64,000 bases of DNA from an uncultured Cohaesibacter sp. (GTDB taxonomy: Bacteria > Pseudomonadota > Alphaproteobacteria > Rhizobiales > Cohaesibacteraceae). The notes beneath the pieces were generated by a model that saw only the letters and a program-made list of their open reading frames with translations, made no database searches and was not told the origin of the DNA. Below are positions 1-9,225 of this stretch, piece by piece. The DNA is taken from contig NZ_OY759854.1 of the NCBI RefSeq assembly GCF_963662805.1, positions 248,001 to 312,000 on the forward strand, in the 5' to 3' direction. Every line of letters starts with the position of its first letter. Position 1 is the first letter of the stretch. The translations under genes and the position numbers were made by a program.

Positions 1-1
1 A

Positions 2-2122
2 AGCAGCAAACTATCTGACATCAACAGCAACATAACCGCAGTAACGAATGACCAGCTCGATGGCCAGTTCGTTGGCGACATGCAACAACTGACCCGCTTC
101 ACGCCTGGCGTCACCGTGAGCCGGCAGACAACTGCGACGGATCCGTTCGATACATTTGGCGGCTTTACCATTCGCGGTGTGGGAGGGAACCGTGTCCAGA
201 TGCTCGTGGATGGATCGCGTATCCCTGAACGGATCACCGATGGAACCAGGGATTATCTCGATTTCAATTTTACCAAACAGGTCGACATTGTGCATGGCCC
301 CGGTTCGGTGCTCTGGGGCGCTGACGCTCTGGGGGGGATCGTTGCAATGGAAACCATCGACCCCGAAGATTTGCTGCGGGGTGGGAAGGTGCAAGGTGGT
401 GAGCTCGATCTGAGTTACGACAGCCTCGACAACAAATTCAACAATGCCGCGACCTACGCGCGCCGCATCAGTGACACCTTTAGTGTCTTGGGGGGAGTTT
501 CTTACACCAGGGCCAATGAAGCCGAATTCTCGAACGCCAAGGCTGACGGGGGTATTTACGGCTGTCCAAGGAATGTGGCGGATGGCGCGACGCCCTGCAA
601 CGAGCTCAATCCTACGGGAAAAAACACTTATCGGGGGCTTGCGAAAGCAGTCATCACGCCGAATGAAGACCATCGTGTTGAGATCTCGGCGGACTTCATG
701 AAGCGGCGTACGAATGTTGACTACAATTCCGTACTCGGTGATCAGTATTCCACTATCACCGGACTACCGACGGGTGAGGTCATCACGGCATATGACCGGG
801 ATTTGGACCTCTATCGAGGTCGCTTTGCCATCGAGCATGATTGGGCGCTCAACAGCAAGTTTGTTGATGACATCAAGTGGTCTTTTGCCTATTCGCCTAA
901 CGGATACGAGCGGAAAGGCACAGAAACCTCGGTCAATGCTCTGGGTGAGGATGTTGTCACCGAAGATACCCTCAAGTTCAGCGAGGATTTCTTTGAGCTT
1001 GATGTCCAGTTGACGTCTCGCTTCGATACCGGTTCCTTTGGCCATACCGTTACATGGGGTTTTGATGGCGACCGGGCATTGACAGACTACGAGCGTAAAG
1101 ACGTGACGCGCAATCTGACAAATGGCACCGTCACTGAAGAACGGGCAGGTGGATTCAACTTCGCTAATGCGACCACAACACGGGCCGACTTGTATATTCA
1201 GGATCAGATCTCGATGTTCGATGATCGTTTTGAGCTGACTCCCGGAATGCGCTATGCCTATTACAATCTCGATCCGCGCCCTGATTCCGACTATGAAATC
1301 GTGGCAGGTGCTGAACCGAAGGAAGTCTCTGCGGACAAGATGATCTATTCGCTGGGTGCGAATTACAACCTCACAGATAACTACTCCATTTATGGTGCCT
1401 TCAATCAGGGCTTTAAGATGCCCACGGCTCAGCAGCTCTACACATCCCGGGACTATGCATTCTTTGATCTGATTCCGGCTCCGGATCTGAAGCCGGAAGA
1501 AGTGGAGAACTATGAAATCGGCCTGAGAGGAGATTTTGCAAATACGAGCTTCTCAATCACCGGTTTCTATGCAAACTACGATAACTTCATTGAGTCCCTT
1601 TACAATCTGCCGGGAACGGATGACTATACTTCGCGCAACCTGTCGTCCGTGACCCTTTACGGGATTGAATTTGCCGGATCCTGGCAGGTGATGGAGAACC
1701 TTAAGGCTGATGCATCGGTTGCCTGGCAGTATGGAACGCAAAAGGCGACAGCAGAGTCGGAAACCGTCCCCCACACGACCCCACCGCTCACGGCCATTCT
1801 CGGGCTGAACTACCGGATCCCCGATTATCATCTCTCACTTGATGCTGTCACTACGCTTGCTAGCGATGTCACTCGCACGGAAAGCGAAGATGATTTCAGA
1901 CCGGGCGGTTACGCGCTTCTCGACCTGTTCGGGAAATGGGAACCTACTAAGAATCTGGAAATCCGTGTTGGTGTCAAGAATGTGTTTGACAGACGTTACT
2001 TCCAGGCAGGAGCTGCCTCTTACAGCACGACTGCAAGTGACTCGGTTGCCAGAAGCAATCCGATCGAGCTGCAAACGGGACCTGGACGAACCTTTCAGGC
2101 GGGATTGAAGCTCAAGTTCTGA
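2..2122 (+). CDS. TonB-dependent haem/haemoglobin-type outer-membrane receptor (5' truncated by window edge)
   Basis: Outer-membrane active transporter for an iron source, energised by TonB. The open frame runs from base 2 without a start, and plug-domain sequence already lies upstream of the first ATG at 80, so the gene begins outside the window; 706 residues are visible. The plug shows GGNRVQMLVDGSRIP and the VHGPGSVLWGADALGGIV segment typical of TonB receptors. The barrel contains FNQGFKMPTAQQLY (FRAP-box-like) followed by APDLKPEEVENYEIGLRG (NPNL-like region), a pattern of haem/haemoglobin receptors, and ends in an aromatic residue (LKLKF). It is followed by an SbmA-like ABC protein and a ChaN-like protein, which supports an iron/haem role. 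Ligand identity is inferred from family pattern only. Confidence 0.9.
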   Translation, partial: SSKLSDINSNITAVTNDQLDGQFVGDMQQLTRFTPGVTVSRQTTATDPFDTFGGFTIRGVGGNRVQMLVDGSRIPERITDGTRDYLDFNFTKQVDIVHGPGSVLWGADALGGIVAMETIDPEDLLRGGKVQGGELDLSYDSLDNKFNNAATYARRISDTFSVLGGVSYTRANEAEFSNAKADGGIYGCPRNVADGATPCNELNPTGKNTYRGLAKAVITPNEDHRVEISADFMKRRTNVDYNSVLGDQYSTITGLPTGEVITAYDRDLDLYRGRFAIEHDWALNSKFVDDIKWSFAYSPNGYERKGTETSVNALGEDVVTEDTLKFSEDFFELDVQLTSRFDTGSFGHTVTWGFDGDRALTDYERKDVTRNLTNGTVTEERAGGFNFANATTTRADLYIQDQISMFDDRFELTPGMRYAYYNLDPRPDSDYEIVAGAEPKEVSADKMIYSLGANYNLTDNYSIYGAFNQGFKMPTAQQLYTSRDYAFFDLIPAPDLKPEEVENYEIGLRGDFANTSFSITGFYANYDNFIESLYNLPGTDDYTSRNLSSVTLYGIEFAGSWQVMENLKADASVAWQYGTQKATAESETVPHTTPPLTAILGLNYRIPDYHLSLDAVTTLASDVTRTESEDDFRPGGYALLDLFGKWEPTKNLEIRVGVKNVFDRRYFQAGAASYSTTASDSVARSNPIELQTGPGRTFQAGLKLKF

Positions 2123-2153
2123 CCCACGGGGCCTGTCCACGAGCAGGGTGTTT

Positions 2154-2186
2154 CGGCATCCGGTCTGTCTTTGTGACCGGGTGCCG
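2154..2186 (+). terminator. Stem-loop downstream of TonB receptor
   Basis: A 12-bp stem with one G-T wobble (CGGCATCCGGTC at 2154-2165 pairing with 2175-2186) and a 9-nt loop lies 32 bases past the receptor stop. It is followed by a C-rich tract and not a U-tract, so it may be a weak terminator or an mRNA-stabilising hairpin between the receptor and the ABC gene. Confidence 0.5.
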
Positions 2187-2251
2187 GAGCCCCCCCCTTT
2201 GCTCCCCTATTCTCCATCAGGGGTGTTTGACACTCTTAAGGTCGTGCATTC

Positions 2252-3994
2252 ATGTCCACCTTCCGCAAATTACGTCAGTCCGTTGCACAGATATTGACAA
2301 TCACACGTCTGTCGACAGCAGGGCCGGGTTGGGTCAAGGGAGGCGGACTGTTTGCATTCCTCCTAGCCGCCAGCCTCACCCAAATCTATATTTCAACCCT
2401 CTTTATCGACTGGAACAAAGACTTCTATGATGCGCTTCAGAAAATAGAAATCTCCGAGACCATCCGTCAGACTTGGATCTTTCTGGCATTGACCGCCGCG
2501 AGTGCGGGTCTCTATCTCTGTGGTGAATATGTTCGCAAGATCCTTCTCATTTTCTGGCGACAACGCCTGAACGACAAGATTCTCGACGTCTGGCTTGATG
2601 ACAAGTCCTACTGGCGCATGCAGCCGGGGATGGGAGATCTCGGGATAGACAATCCGGATCAGCGCATTGCTGAAGACTGCCGAGTGTTCATAGAACACCT
2701 GCTCGAACACACCATCGATCTGATCACGAGGGTTGTCGGTCTTTTTACATACTTGACCATCCTTTGGTCGCTGGCGTCATTTCCTTTGCATTTCACCCTG
2801 CTCGACGTCGGCATCACTGTTCCCTACTATCTCGTCTGGCTCGCCTTCCTCTATGTTTTTGGATCCAGCTTGATGACCCATTGGCTGGGAGCGCCGTTGA
2901 AGGGCTTGCTGTTTATGCAGCAGAAGCGCGAGGCCGACTATCGTTTTTCTCTGACAAGGATCAGAGACTGGTCAGACAGTATCGCGATGACCGGCGGCGA
3001 AGCGGCGGAGCGCAAACTGCTCGACGAGCGGTTTGATAACATCCTTACGAACTGGCGGAAGGTCATCAAGAGGGAGTTCATTCTGGGCTGTTTCCGGCGT
3101 CCGTATTTCCAGACCGTATTGCAGGTGCCGCTGTTTTTCGCGTTGCCTATGTATCTGGCAGGCCACGTAACCTTTGGCGGGTTGATGCAGGTACGCTCTG
3201 CATTTTCCCGTGTGGTCAATTCGTTGTCCTGGTTTATCTTTGAATATCCCAAGCTTGCCGACTGGGTCGCCACGACCAACCGCCTCACCGGTTTCCTCGA
3301 TGCTGCGGACGCCGTGAAGAGCGAGACGGAAGGCATTGTCACCATCGAAACGGACGATACAGCGCTTATCGCGACGGGCCTGCATATTCAGACGCCCACA
3401 GGTCGGCCCCTGGTTCTACCGTCCGATTTTGCCATCCGAAAAGGCGAGCATATCTGGCTTCGAGGACCATCAGGTTCCGGCAAGACAACCTTGCTCAAAG
3501 TACTGGCAGGATTGTGGACGTTCGGCGAGGGGCATCTGTCAAGGCCGGCAAACTGGTCTCCCTTCTTCGTTTCTCAGGATCCCTATTTTCCGCTCAGTGG
3601 CCTTCTGGGTGCCGCAACCTACCCGTTCGGGCCCGAACGATATAGTGTGCAGCAAGTCGCGGAAGGCATGCAGACAATTGGGTTGGCCCATCGTGCGGAC
3701 GGGTTGGGTGTGCAGACAAACGATGTTGTCAGTGGCTTGTCGGGTGGAGAGAAACAACGGCTGGCGTTCCTCAGGATGCTGATCTCAAGACCCGACTGGA
3801 TCTTTCTGGATGAAGCGACCAGTGCGCTCGATAGGGAAGCCGAGGCGGAACTGATTGCTTTGCTATTGCGGAGTTTGCCAGAGGCGACAATCATTTTTGT
3901 GTCCCATCGCGCGCCTCTGGCGGGCAAGCGTTGGAGAGAGTTCGATGTGGGCAATGCAACTGAAACAACCAGAATCGGGGAGACTGACAAATGA
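2252..3994 (+). CDS. ABC transporter, fused SbmA/BacA-like membrane domain and ATPase
   Basis: One-piece ABC half-transporter of 580 residues, of the ABC_membrane_2 type (YddA, Rv1819c and BclA relatives). Family members move cobalamin, peptides or other bulky hydrophilic compounds across the inner membrane. Five to six hydrophobic segments fill residues about 30-310. The ATPase domain has Walker A GPSGSGKTT (about 405-413), signature LSGGEKQR (about 496-503) and Walker B WIFLDEATSALD (about 517-528). The stop overlaps the start of the ChaN-like gene by 4 bases (ATGA), so the two are translationally coupled. With the TonB receptor upstream the set may import an iron/haem or corrinoid compound; this is inference. 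Confidence 0.85.
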   Translation: MSTFRKLRQSVAQILTITRLSTAGPGWVKGGGLFAFLLAASLTQIYISTLFIDWNKDFYDALQKIEISETIRQTWIFLALTAASAGLYLCGEYVRKILLIFWRQRLNDKILDVWLDDKSYWRMQPGMGDLGIDNPDQRIAEDCRVFIEHLLEHTIDLITRVVGLFTYLTILWSLASFPLHFTLLDVGITVPYYLVWLAFLYVFGSSLMTHWLGAPLKGLLFMQQKREADYRFSLTRIRDWSDSIAMTGGEAAERKLLDERFDNILTNWRKVIKREFILGCFRRPYFQTVLQVPLFFALPMYLAGHVTFGGLMQVRSAFSRVVNSLSWFIFEYPKLADWVATTNRLTGFLDAADAVKSETEGIVTIETDDTALIATGLHIQTPTGRPLVLPSDFAIRKGEHIWLRGPSGSGKTTLLKVLAGLWTFGEGHLSRPANWSPFFVSQDPYFPLSGLLGAATYPFGPERYSVQQVAEGMQTIGLAHRADGLGVQTNDVVSGLSGGEKQRLAFLRMLISRPDWIFLDEATSALDREAEAELIALLLRSLPEATIIFVSHRAPLAGKRWREFDVGNATETTRIGETDK

Positions 3995-4830
3995 CCGACA
4001 ATGAGTTCGAACACGACCATCATCCCAGTGCTCCTTATACCTCCATTGATGAAATGACAGAGGGAACGATTGTTCATCTGGCAACCGGGGTTGAAATTGC
4101 GTTTGACCTACTCGTCAACGTCATAGGGTCCAATAGCGCCATCTATTTGGGGGAGAACCATGACAATCTGGCCGCTCACGAAGTCCAGCTGAAGCTGATC
4201 AAGGCGCTTTACGAGCGCCGCAATGGAAAGATTGCCATCGGAATGGAGATGTTTCGCTGTGATGTGCAGGACCGGCTGGATGGCCTGACAACCGGTGCTC
4301 TACCCCATGATGCGTTCAATCAATTGTTTGACGAGCAATGGTCATGGCGCCCCGCCTATCAACCAATTCTCGATTTCATCCATGAAAACCGATTGCCGTT
4401 GATTGGCCTCAAACCCACGAAAGCGGTCGAGGACGTGGTCCGAGAGGGAGGGCGTGACGAAAATACGCCTGAACTGGAACTTTGGGATGTACATCACAGG
4501 CCTCATTACCTGCCCCAATTTCAGAATAGCGCACATCCTGAAAGGGCAGAACGGGGCTATCGCATCATGACCTTATGGGATGAGGCCATGGCGCATCACA
4601 CAGCGCGGTTCCTATCTGATTCTGCCAACAGGGACACGCTGATGATCACGCTCGCTGGCAGCGGTCATATCAACTATGGCTTTGGCATTCCGAAACGCAC
4701 ATTCAGGCGATTTCAGCATAGTTACGTGACGCTGTTGCCTTTGACACAGCATGACCCTGAACACTCGGCCCTTCTGCAAATCGCTGATTATGTCTGGAAG
4801 GTCCCTTACAAAACCCAGTTTGATGTTTAG
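3991..4830 (+). CDS. ChaN-like haem-binding/iron-regulated family protein without signal peptide
   Basis: 279 residues of the ChaN (Tiki/EreA-like) superfamily. Visible motifs are YLGENHDN (52-59), GMEMF (84-88) and GSGHINYGFGIPKR near residue 230, all typical of the family. Characterised ChaN proteins are iron-regulated lipoproteins that bind haem. Here the N-terminus is acidic and His-rich with no hydrophobic stretch and no lipobox Cys, so the protein looks cytosolic or is exported by another route. ATGA coupling to the upstream ABC gene ties it to the same transport process. Function as a haem handler is inferred from family and neighbours. Confidence 0.8.
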   Translation: MTDNEFEHDHHPSAPYTSIDEMTEGTIVHLATGVEIAFDLLVNVIGSNSAIYLGENHDNLAAHEVQLKLIKALYERRNGKIAIGMEMFRCDVQDRLDGLTTGALPHDAFNQLFDEQWSWRPAYQPILDFIHENRLPLIGLKPTKAVEDVVREGGRDENTPELELWDVHHRPHYLPQFQNSAHPERAERGYRIMTLWDEAMAHHTARFLSDSANRDTLMITLAGSGHINYGFGIPKRTFRRFQHSYVTLLPLTQHDPEHSALLQIADYVWKVPYKTQFDV

Positions 4831-5025
4831 ATCTCCATGGCGGCACGAACCAGTCGTTGTTTCATTTCGTTGTTGTTGTCATAAAATACTTACTCCCCAC
4901 TTCGGGTAGGCCTCGCCTTCGTCGGCACCTATTTCTGCATTGAGGCTGTGACGTGCTCCCTGAAAACTTCCTCGAAATGAGTTAGAGCTTTTTGCGACAA
5001 GTTTCCTGGTTGGAAGGAAGCAGAA
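4831..5025. other. Intergenic region leading into IS3-family remnant
   Basis: No gene is seen here. The last ~75 bases before 5026 resemble the leader of an IS3-family element, with a ribosome binding site (GGAAGGAAG) just before the orfA start. No clear terminator follows the ChaN-like gene. Confidence 0.4.
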
Positions 5026-5292
5026 AATGAAAGCATCGAAGTTTTCAGACGCACCAAAAGCTTACATCGTGAAGCATGCAGAGGAAGGAGTTCCTGTTGC
5101 GGAAATTTGCCGGGAGGCTGGGATCTCTGACGCGACTTACTACAACTGGAAAAGAAATATGCCGGTTTGATGCCAACCGAGATGCGCCGGTTGCGAGAAT
5201 TGGAACAGGAGAATGCTCGGCTGCAGAAGATTGTAGCAGATCTCTCTCTTGATAAGGAAATGCTTCAGGATATCGTCAAGCGAAAGCTCTAA
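5026..5292 (+). pseudogene. IS3-family transposase OrfA, frameshifted
   Basis: Helix-turn-helix protein of an IS3-family element. Frame 1 reads MKASKFSDAPKAYIVKHAEE... to YYNWKRN and then stops. Loss of one A in the A-run at 5150-5153 shifts the frame; restoring it gives YYNWKKKYAGLMPTEMRRLR and a leucine-zipper-like region ending in the stop at 5290-5292, the normal OrfA architecture. About 88 codons when corrected. The element is decayed, since the following orfB is also truncated. Confidence 0.8.
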
Positions 5293-5527
5293 GGCCTGCT
5301 CGGTGATACTGTGTGATCCTGCCAGTTATCGATACAAGTCACGCCGATCCGATCAGACCGCCTTGGAACAGCGGATCAGAGACATCTGTGAGACGCGTGT
5401 TCGGTTTGGCTGCCGGTGCGTTCATGTCCTTCTTCGCCGGGAAGGCTGGACTGTGAACATCAAGAAGACCCGTCGCATTTACAAAGGGTTGGTCCTTCAT
5501 TGCCACCATCCGGTGCTTCCTTCCTGA
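5293..5527 (+). pseudogene. IS3-family transposase OrfB fragment
   Basis: The frame ending at 5525 contains PASYRYKSRRSDQTALEQRI and RREGWTVNIKKTRRIYKGL, the N-terminal part of an IS3-family OrfB integrase. The segment that should join it to OrfA appears shortened, and the frame loses similarity after about residue 80, before any DDE catalytic region. It is an inactive relic together with the frameshifted orfA just upstream. Confidence 0.75.
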
Positions 5528-5787
5528 ATCGCGAATTGTTTAGGCAACCGCTGCAGCGTGATCCAGTTTTGAAACTTGATCACGTGTTCGTCGTTTTGCC
5601 CCCGGTTGGTTTCGATCTTGGCCCGTCATGTGATGTCTCGCAAGCTGGCCCGCGTCCACGCATATAGTGTTTTTCGGGGTGATAATGCTGCGACCATCTC
5701 GCTCGGATGGACTGCAACCAGCGGCACAAATCCATGGCCATTTGTAGGGTGCCTTTTCAAAATGGTTACTTGTTGGAAGCTTCGTCC
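5528..5787. other. Intergenic region, no recognisable gene
   Basis: About 260 bases between the IS3 relic and the sulfatase hairpin. Short open frames on both strands show no family pattern. It may be further decayed mobile-element sequence, but nothing in it can be named. Confidence 0.4.
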
Positions 5788-5815
5788 ACCCTGCCGACGA
5801 TGTTGCCGGCAGGGT
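5788..5815 (-). terminator. Stem-loop downstream of sulfatase gene
   Basis: Perfect 9-bp stem ACCCTGCCG (5788-5796) / CGGCAGGGT (5807-5815) with a 10-nt loop, 35 bases beyond the sulfatase stop. On the plus strand it is followed by CGCTTTT; on the minus strand there is no U-tract, so it is a possible rather than firm end signal for the minus-strand operon. Confidence 0.45.
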
Positions 5816-5849
5816 CGCTTTTGCTGCTTGGGAGAAGCAACTGAGGGGA

Positions 5850-7386
5850 TCAAAGCCCTGCTAGCACTTTTGCTGTGTCATGTTCGGGCACGTCGCCAAT
5901 CTCGGCCATCTTCCGATCCATCTTGGCCAACATGTCTCTGAAGACATCCGCATAGGAAGGATCAGCCGCAAGGTTGGTGAGCTCATGGGGATCCTTTTCG
6001 CAATCAAACAGCTCCCACTCAGGCGGCGCATCATTGGGATGCGCACCGAACTGGCCCAGATCGTCATTATACCAGTAGATCAGTTTGTAGCGCGGATCTC
6101 GTACCCCATAATGGGCATAGGCATGATGAATTTCATCGTTGTGCATCCAGTAGCGGTGGTAGGCAAGCTGGTCCCAGTCTTCCGGTGTGTTGCCCTCGAC
6201 GACGGGACGCATGGAGATACCCTGCATGTAGCTGGGGATGGGCAGTCCCGCATAGTCAAGGAAGGTGGGAGCAAAATCGACATTGCATGCGATGTCCGAA
6301 CTCACGGACCCAGGCTTGATCGCGGCGGGATAACGAATGAGGAACGGCATCTGCAGCGATTCCTCATACATGAATCGCTTGTCGAACCAGCCGTGTTCGC
6401 CAAGAAAAAAGCCTTGATCAGAGGTGTAGATGACGATGGTGTTTTCCACCTTGCCCGACTTGTCGAGATGGTCCAGCAACCGACCGACATTGTCATCGAT
6501 GCCCTGAATGGTCCGAAGATAGCGCTTCATGTAGCGCTGATACTTGAATTCGGCGAAGGATTGAGGATCGTCGAAGGTGTAATTTTCGCCGGTTTTCTGA
6601 TCGATCACCGTTATGCTTTCGCCCGGAGCCAGTTCGGGGATCTTGCGTTGATGCCAATAGTCAGTCAGAAGCTCACCGACCTTGCTTGCGGGGCCTTCTG
6701 GCTGCACCAGCCCCAAGTCATCATAGGTCATGTCGGACTTGACGCGCATCTTTGCCGCTTCCGCAGCAGCGGCCCTGTTCTCATAGGTATCGTTGAAGGT
6801 CTCCGGCAGCGGCAGATCCTCGTCAGTCCACAAATGATCATACCGCGGATGAGGCTGGAAATTGCGATGGGGGGCCTTGTGATGGCACATCAGGAAGAAC
6901 GGTTCCTCTCCGCAGCGATCAATGAAGTCCATCGACATGTCGGTGATGATGTCCGTCGCATAGCCTTCATGCCGCCACTCGCCTTCGGGATGGATGAACA
7001 TGGGGTCCCAATAGTCCCCTTGCCCCGGCACCACGGCCCACTCGTCAAAGCCGGTCGGCTCGTGCTGCTTGCCTTCGCCCAGATGCCACTTGCCGAAAAT
7101 TGCCGTTCTGTATCCGCCAGCGCGCAAATGCTTGGCGACATTGGGCAACCGATTGTCGATGTGCGTGTCGAGAGTGGTGACGCAGTTCACGTGATTGTGG
7201 GTGCCTGTCAGTAATAGCCGCACGGCTTGGCGTGCAAATGGAGTTGGTGACATAGACCGCATCATGTCGCATGCCTTCGTCGGCAAGACGATCCAGATTG
7301 GGGGTGTGGTTGAGGCCAGCCCCGTAGGCGGAAATCGCTCGTGAGGCATGATCATCCGACATGATGAAAATGATGTTGGGGCGCAT
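5850..7386 (-). pseudogene. Sulfatase with one-base frameshift (cytosolic type, CTPSR active site)
   Basis: Type I sulfatase that would hydrolyse sulfate esters; about 511 residues once corrected. The start at 7386 gives [16 protein letters not shown], the metal-binding N-terminal block, followed by C51-T-P-S-R55, the Cys that is converted to formylglycine. Thirty bases later the frame breaks: one extra base near 7212 turns the expected ILTGTHNH into ITDRH. The rest, from [10 protein letters not shown] to KVLAGL, is open in the neighbouring frame and includes FGKWHLG and YTSDQGFFLGEHGW. No signal peptide is present, so the intact protein would act in the cytosol. It is the last gene of the ABC operon. 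The shift may be a real lesion or a sequencing error. Confidence 0.85.
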
Positions 7387-7453
7387 GGCTGCGGCATCCT
7401 TGCTTGGTTGTATGTGCGGTCAATCCCCGTTCCGGGAAAGAACGGGCTCCGGC

Positions 7454-7490
7454 ACCCGGCGGCAGGATCAGCCTGATCATGCCGCCGGGT
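7454..7490 (-). other. Intercistronic hairpin between binding-protein and sulfatase genes
   Basis: An 11-bp outer stem (7454-7464 with 7480-7490) is continued, after one mismatch, by a 5-bp inner stem GATCA/TGATC with a 3-nt loop. No U-tract follows. Its place just after a periplasmic binding-protein gene fits an mRNA-stabilising or processing hairpin that raises binding-protein yield over the downstream gene. Confidence 0.6.
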
Positions 7491-7546
7491 CATTTTAAAG
7501 GGTGAAGCAGGCAGTGCCATTGGGGCTTGTCACTGCCCGCCTCTGG

Positions 7547-8527
7547 TCACTCGGCGTAAAGACCCGAGAGATAGAAGTCTTTGGCAGGCAGCGGATCGGA
7601 GATTTTGCCAAACGCGGCATAGAGTCCGGCGAGCGTGTCAAACCAGTTATCAACCTTGCCTTCGCGAGTGAGTTTTTCCAGTTCTTCCGAACTTGGCAAC
7701 AGGGCGAGCTTGGCTTCTGCAGCCAGAGGACCTCTGGGCACGTTGAGGAACTTGGCCGTGATGTCGACGGCTTCCTCCATGTTGTCACGACGGAAATCGA
7801 GCGCTTCCTTGATGACGGCATTGACCTTCTTGATGACGGCTTCGTTGCTGATCATGTCACCACCGACGATAAAGCTCGATGGGAAGGCCACGTCAGGGAA
7901 GAAGTCCTCGTTGGAAGACAATTCCTTCATGTCGGGAATTCGCTGACGGATGACATCAACGAACGGATACCAGATGCCGGCCCCATCCACCTGACCCGAG
8001 CCAAACGCCGTGACGACCGTGCTCGGATCCATGCGCACCACTTCGATATCATCAAGGGTCATGCCTGCGCGTTCCAGTGCCAGTCGCAGCAGCATATCAC
8101 CGGATGTCCCTTCGGGCACGCCAACCTTCTTGCCCTTGAGATCGGCAATGGTTTCGATCCCCGGCTGCGCGATCACGCGATCGGTATAGCCAAGGGCATT
8201 GACCGCAATAACCTTTGCCTTGCCGGAGGCAGGGAGCCAGAGTGCACCCGGTCCGATGTAGGCAAAATCGAGAGATCCGGCCCCAAGCGCCTGCACCTGA
8301 ATCGGACCATTGGTAAACACCTTGAGGTCTGCCTCAAGGCCATGCTTCTCCCAAAGGCTCTTTTCCGTGGCAATCGCGGCCATGGATGTGCCGAAATAGT
8401 CGGCAATGTAACCCATTCTGATCTTGTCGGTGTCAGCAAGGGAAACACCTCCAGCCAACAGGCTCATCGCCACACCAGCGGCGCCAAGGCCGATTGTCCT
8501 CAGCAGTTCTCTCTTCGTCAGTTTCAT
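7547..8527 (-). CDS. Sulfonate/sulfate-ester type ABC transporter substrate-binding protein
   Basis: Periplasmic binding protein of the SsuA/TauA/NMT1 family, 326 residues. The start at 8527 is chosen because GGAGGAGAAGGAC precedes it and it gives a basic, hydrophobic export signal (MKLTKRELLRTIGLGAAG...) ending near residue 31. The mature part opens with the family-like KIRMGYIADYFG and contains KGKKVGVPEGTSGDMLLR. The permease and ATPase genes upstream and a sulfatase downstream suggest import of a small sulfonate or sulfate ester. Substrate cannot be read from sequence. Confidence 0.88.
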   Translation of the reverse strand: MKLTKRELLRTIGLGAAGVAMSLLAGGVSLADTDKIRMGYIADYFGTSMAAIATEKSLWEKHGLEADLKVFTNGPIQVQALGAGSLDFAYIGPGALWLPASGKAKVIAVNALGYTDRVIAQPGIETIADLKGKKVGVPEGTSGDMLLRLALERAGMTLDDIEVVRMDPSTVVTAFGSGQVDGAGIWYPFVDVIRQRIPDMKELSSNEDFFPDVAFPSSFIVGGDMISNEAVIKKVNAVIKEALDFRRDNMEEAVDITAKFLNVPRGPLAAEAKLALLPSSEELEKLTREGKVDNWFDTLAGLYAAFGKISDPLPAKDFYLSGLYAE

Positions 8528-8546
8528 TGTCCTTCTCCTCCACTTT

Positions 8547-9151
8547 TTAAGCGGCGTTCTCTCCCCGGGAATAGACGCCACGCCAGACTGCGTTTCGAAT
8601 ACGCAGAAACTCTTCCGAAAGCCGGATATCGTCGTTTCTTGGATAGGGCAGGTTCACATCGATGACTTCCTTGAGCCGACCGGGACGCGCTGCCATTACG
8701 ATCACCCGGTTGGCAAGAAAGACCGCCTCATCGACATCATGGGTGATGAACATGATGGTGCGCTTGTCCTTCGCCCAGGTCTGCAACAGCTGTTCCTGCA
8801 GCCGCACGCGCGTTAGGGCATCAAGGGCCCCGAATGGCTCGTCCATCAGCAGCACCTCTGGGTTGACCGCATAGGCGCGTGCGATGGCGCAGCGTTGTTT
8901 CATCCCACCCGACAGCATCTTGGGCAAGGCATCGGCGAAATCGATCAGTCCAACCATGTCGATATAATGCTCAGCCCGTTCCCGGCGCTCCACCGCGTGC
9001 ATGCCCTTAAGCTTGAGGCCGAACTCGACATTCTTGCGCACTGTCAACCAGGGGAACAGGGCATATTGCTGAAAGATCACGCCCCGATCCGGGCCAGGAC
9101 CCGTGACTTCCTTGCCGTGCACCAGACATTGACCGCTCGTCAGCGGGATTA
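8547..9151 (-). pseudogene. Sulfonate-type ABC ATPase, 3' part (gene split by IS5-family element)
   Basis: C-terminal ~200 residues of a SsuB/TauB-like ATPase: Q-loop VIFQQYALFPWLTVRKN, signature LSGGMKQRCAIARA, Walker B VLLMDEPFGALD, switch His in MFITHDVDEA. It lacks the Walker A, which lies beyond the insertion in the 5' fragment. Removing the element and one TA copy joins the two pieces in frame into a 261-residue ATPase of normal length. As it stands no functional ATPase can be made, so the importer should be dead unless the element excises precisely. Confidence 0.92.
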
Positions 9152-9225
9152 GGCCGTAAACTCATAAAAGTTGTTTGATTTCAGTCGAGATTGTGATTCA
9201 AGGGTTCCAGACTAAGGAGCCTCGC

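Noticed and set aside
5880..7214. 444-codon plus-strand open frame
   Set aside because: Antisense to the sulfatase, which has clear motifs on the other strand.
8434..8527. Twin-arginine signal on the sulfonate-type binding protein
   Set aside because: The N-terminus has Lys-Arg and not Arg-Arg, and the hydrophobic core fits an ordinary export signal; Tat use cannot be supported.
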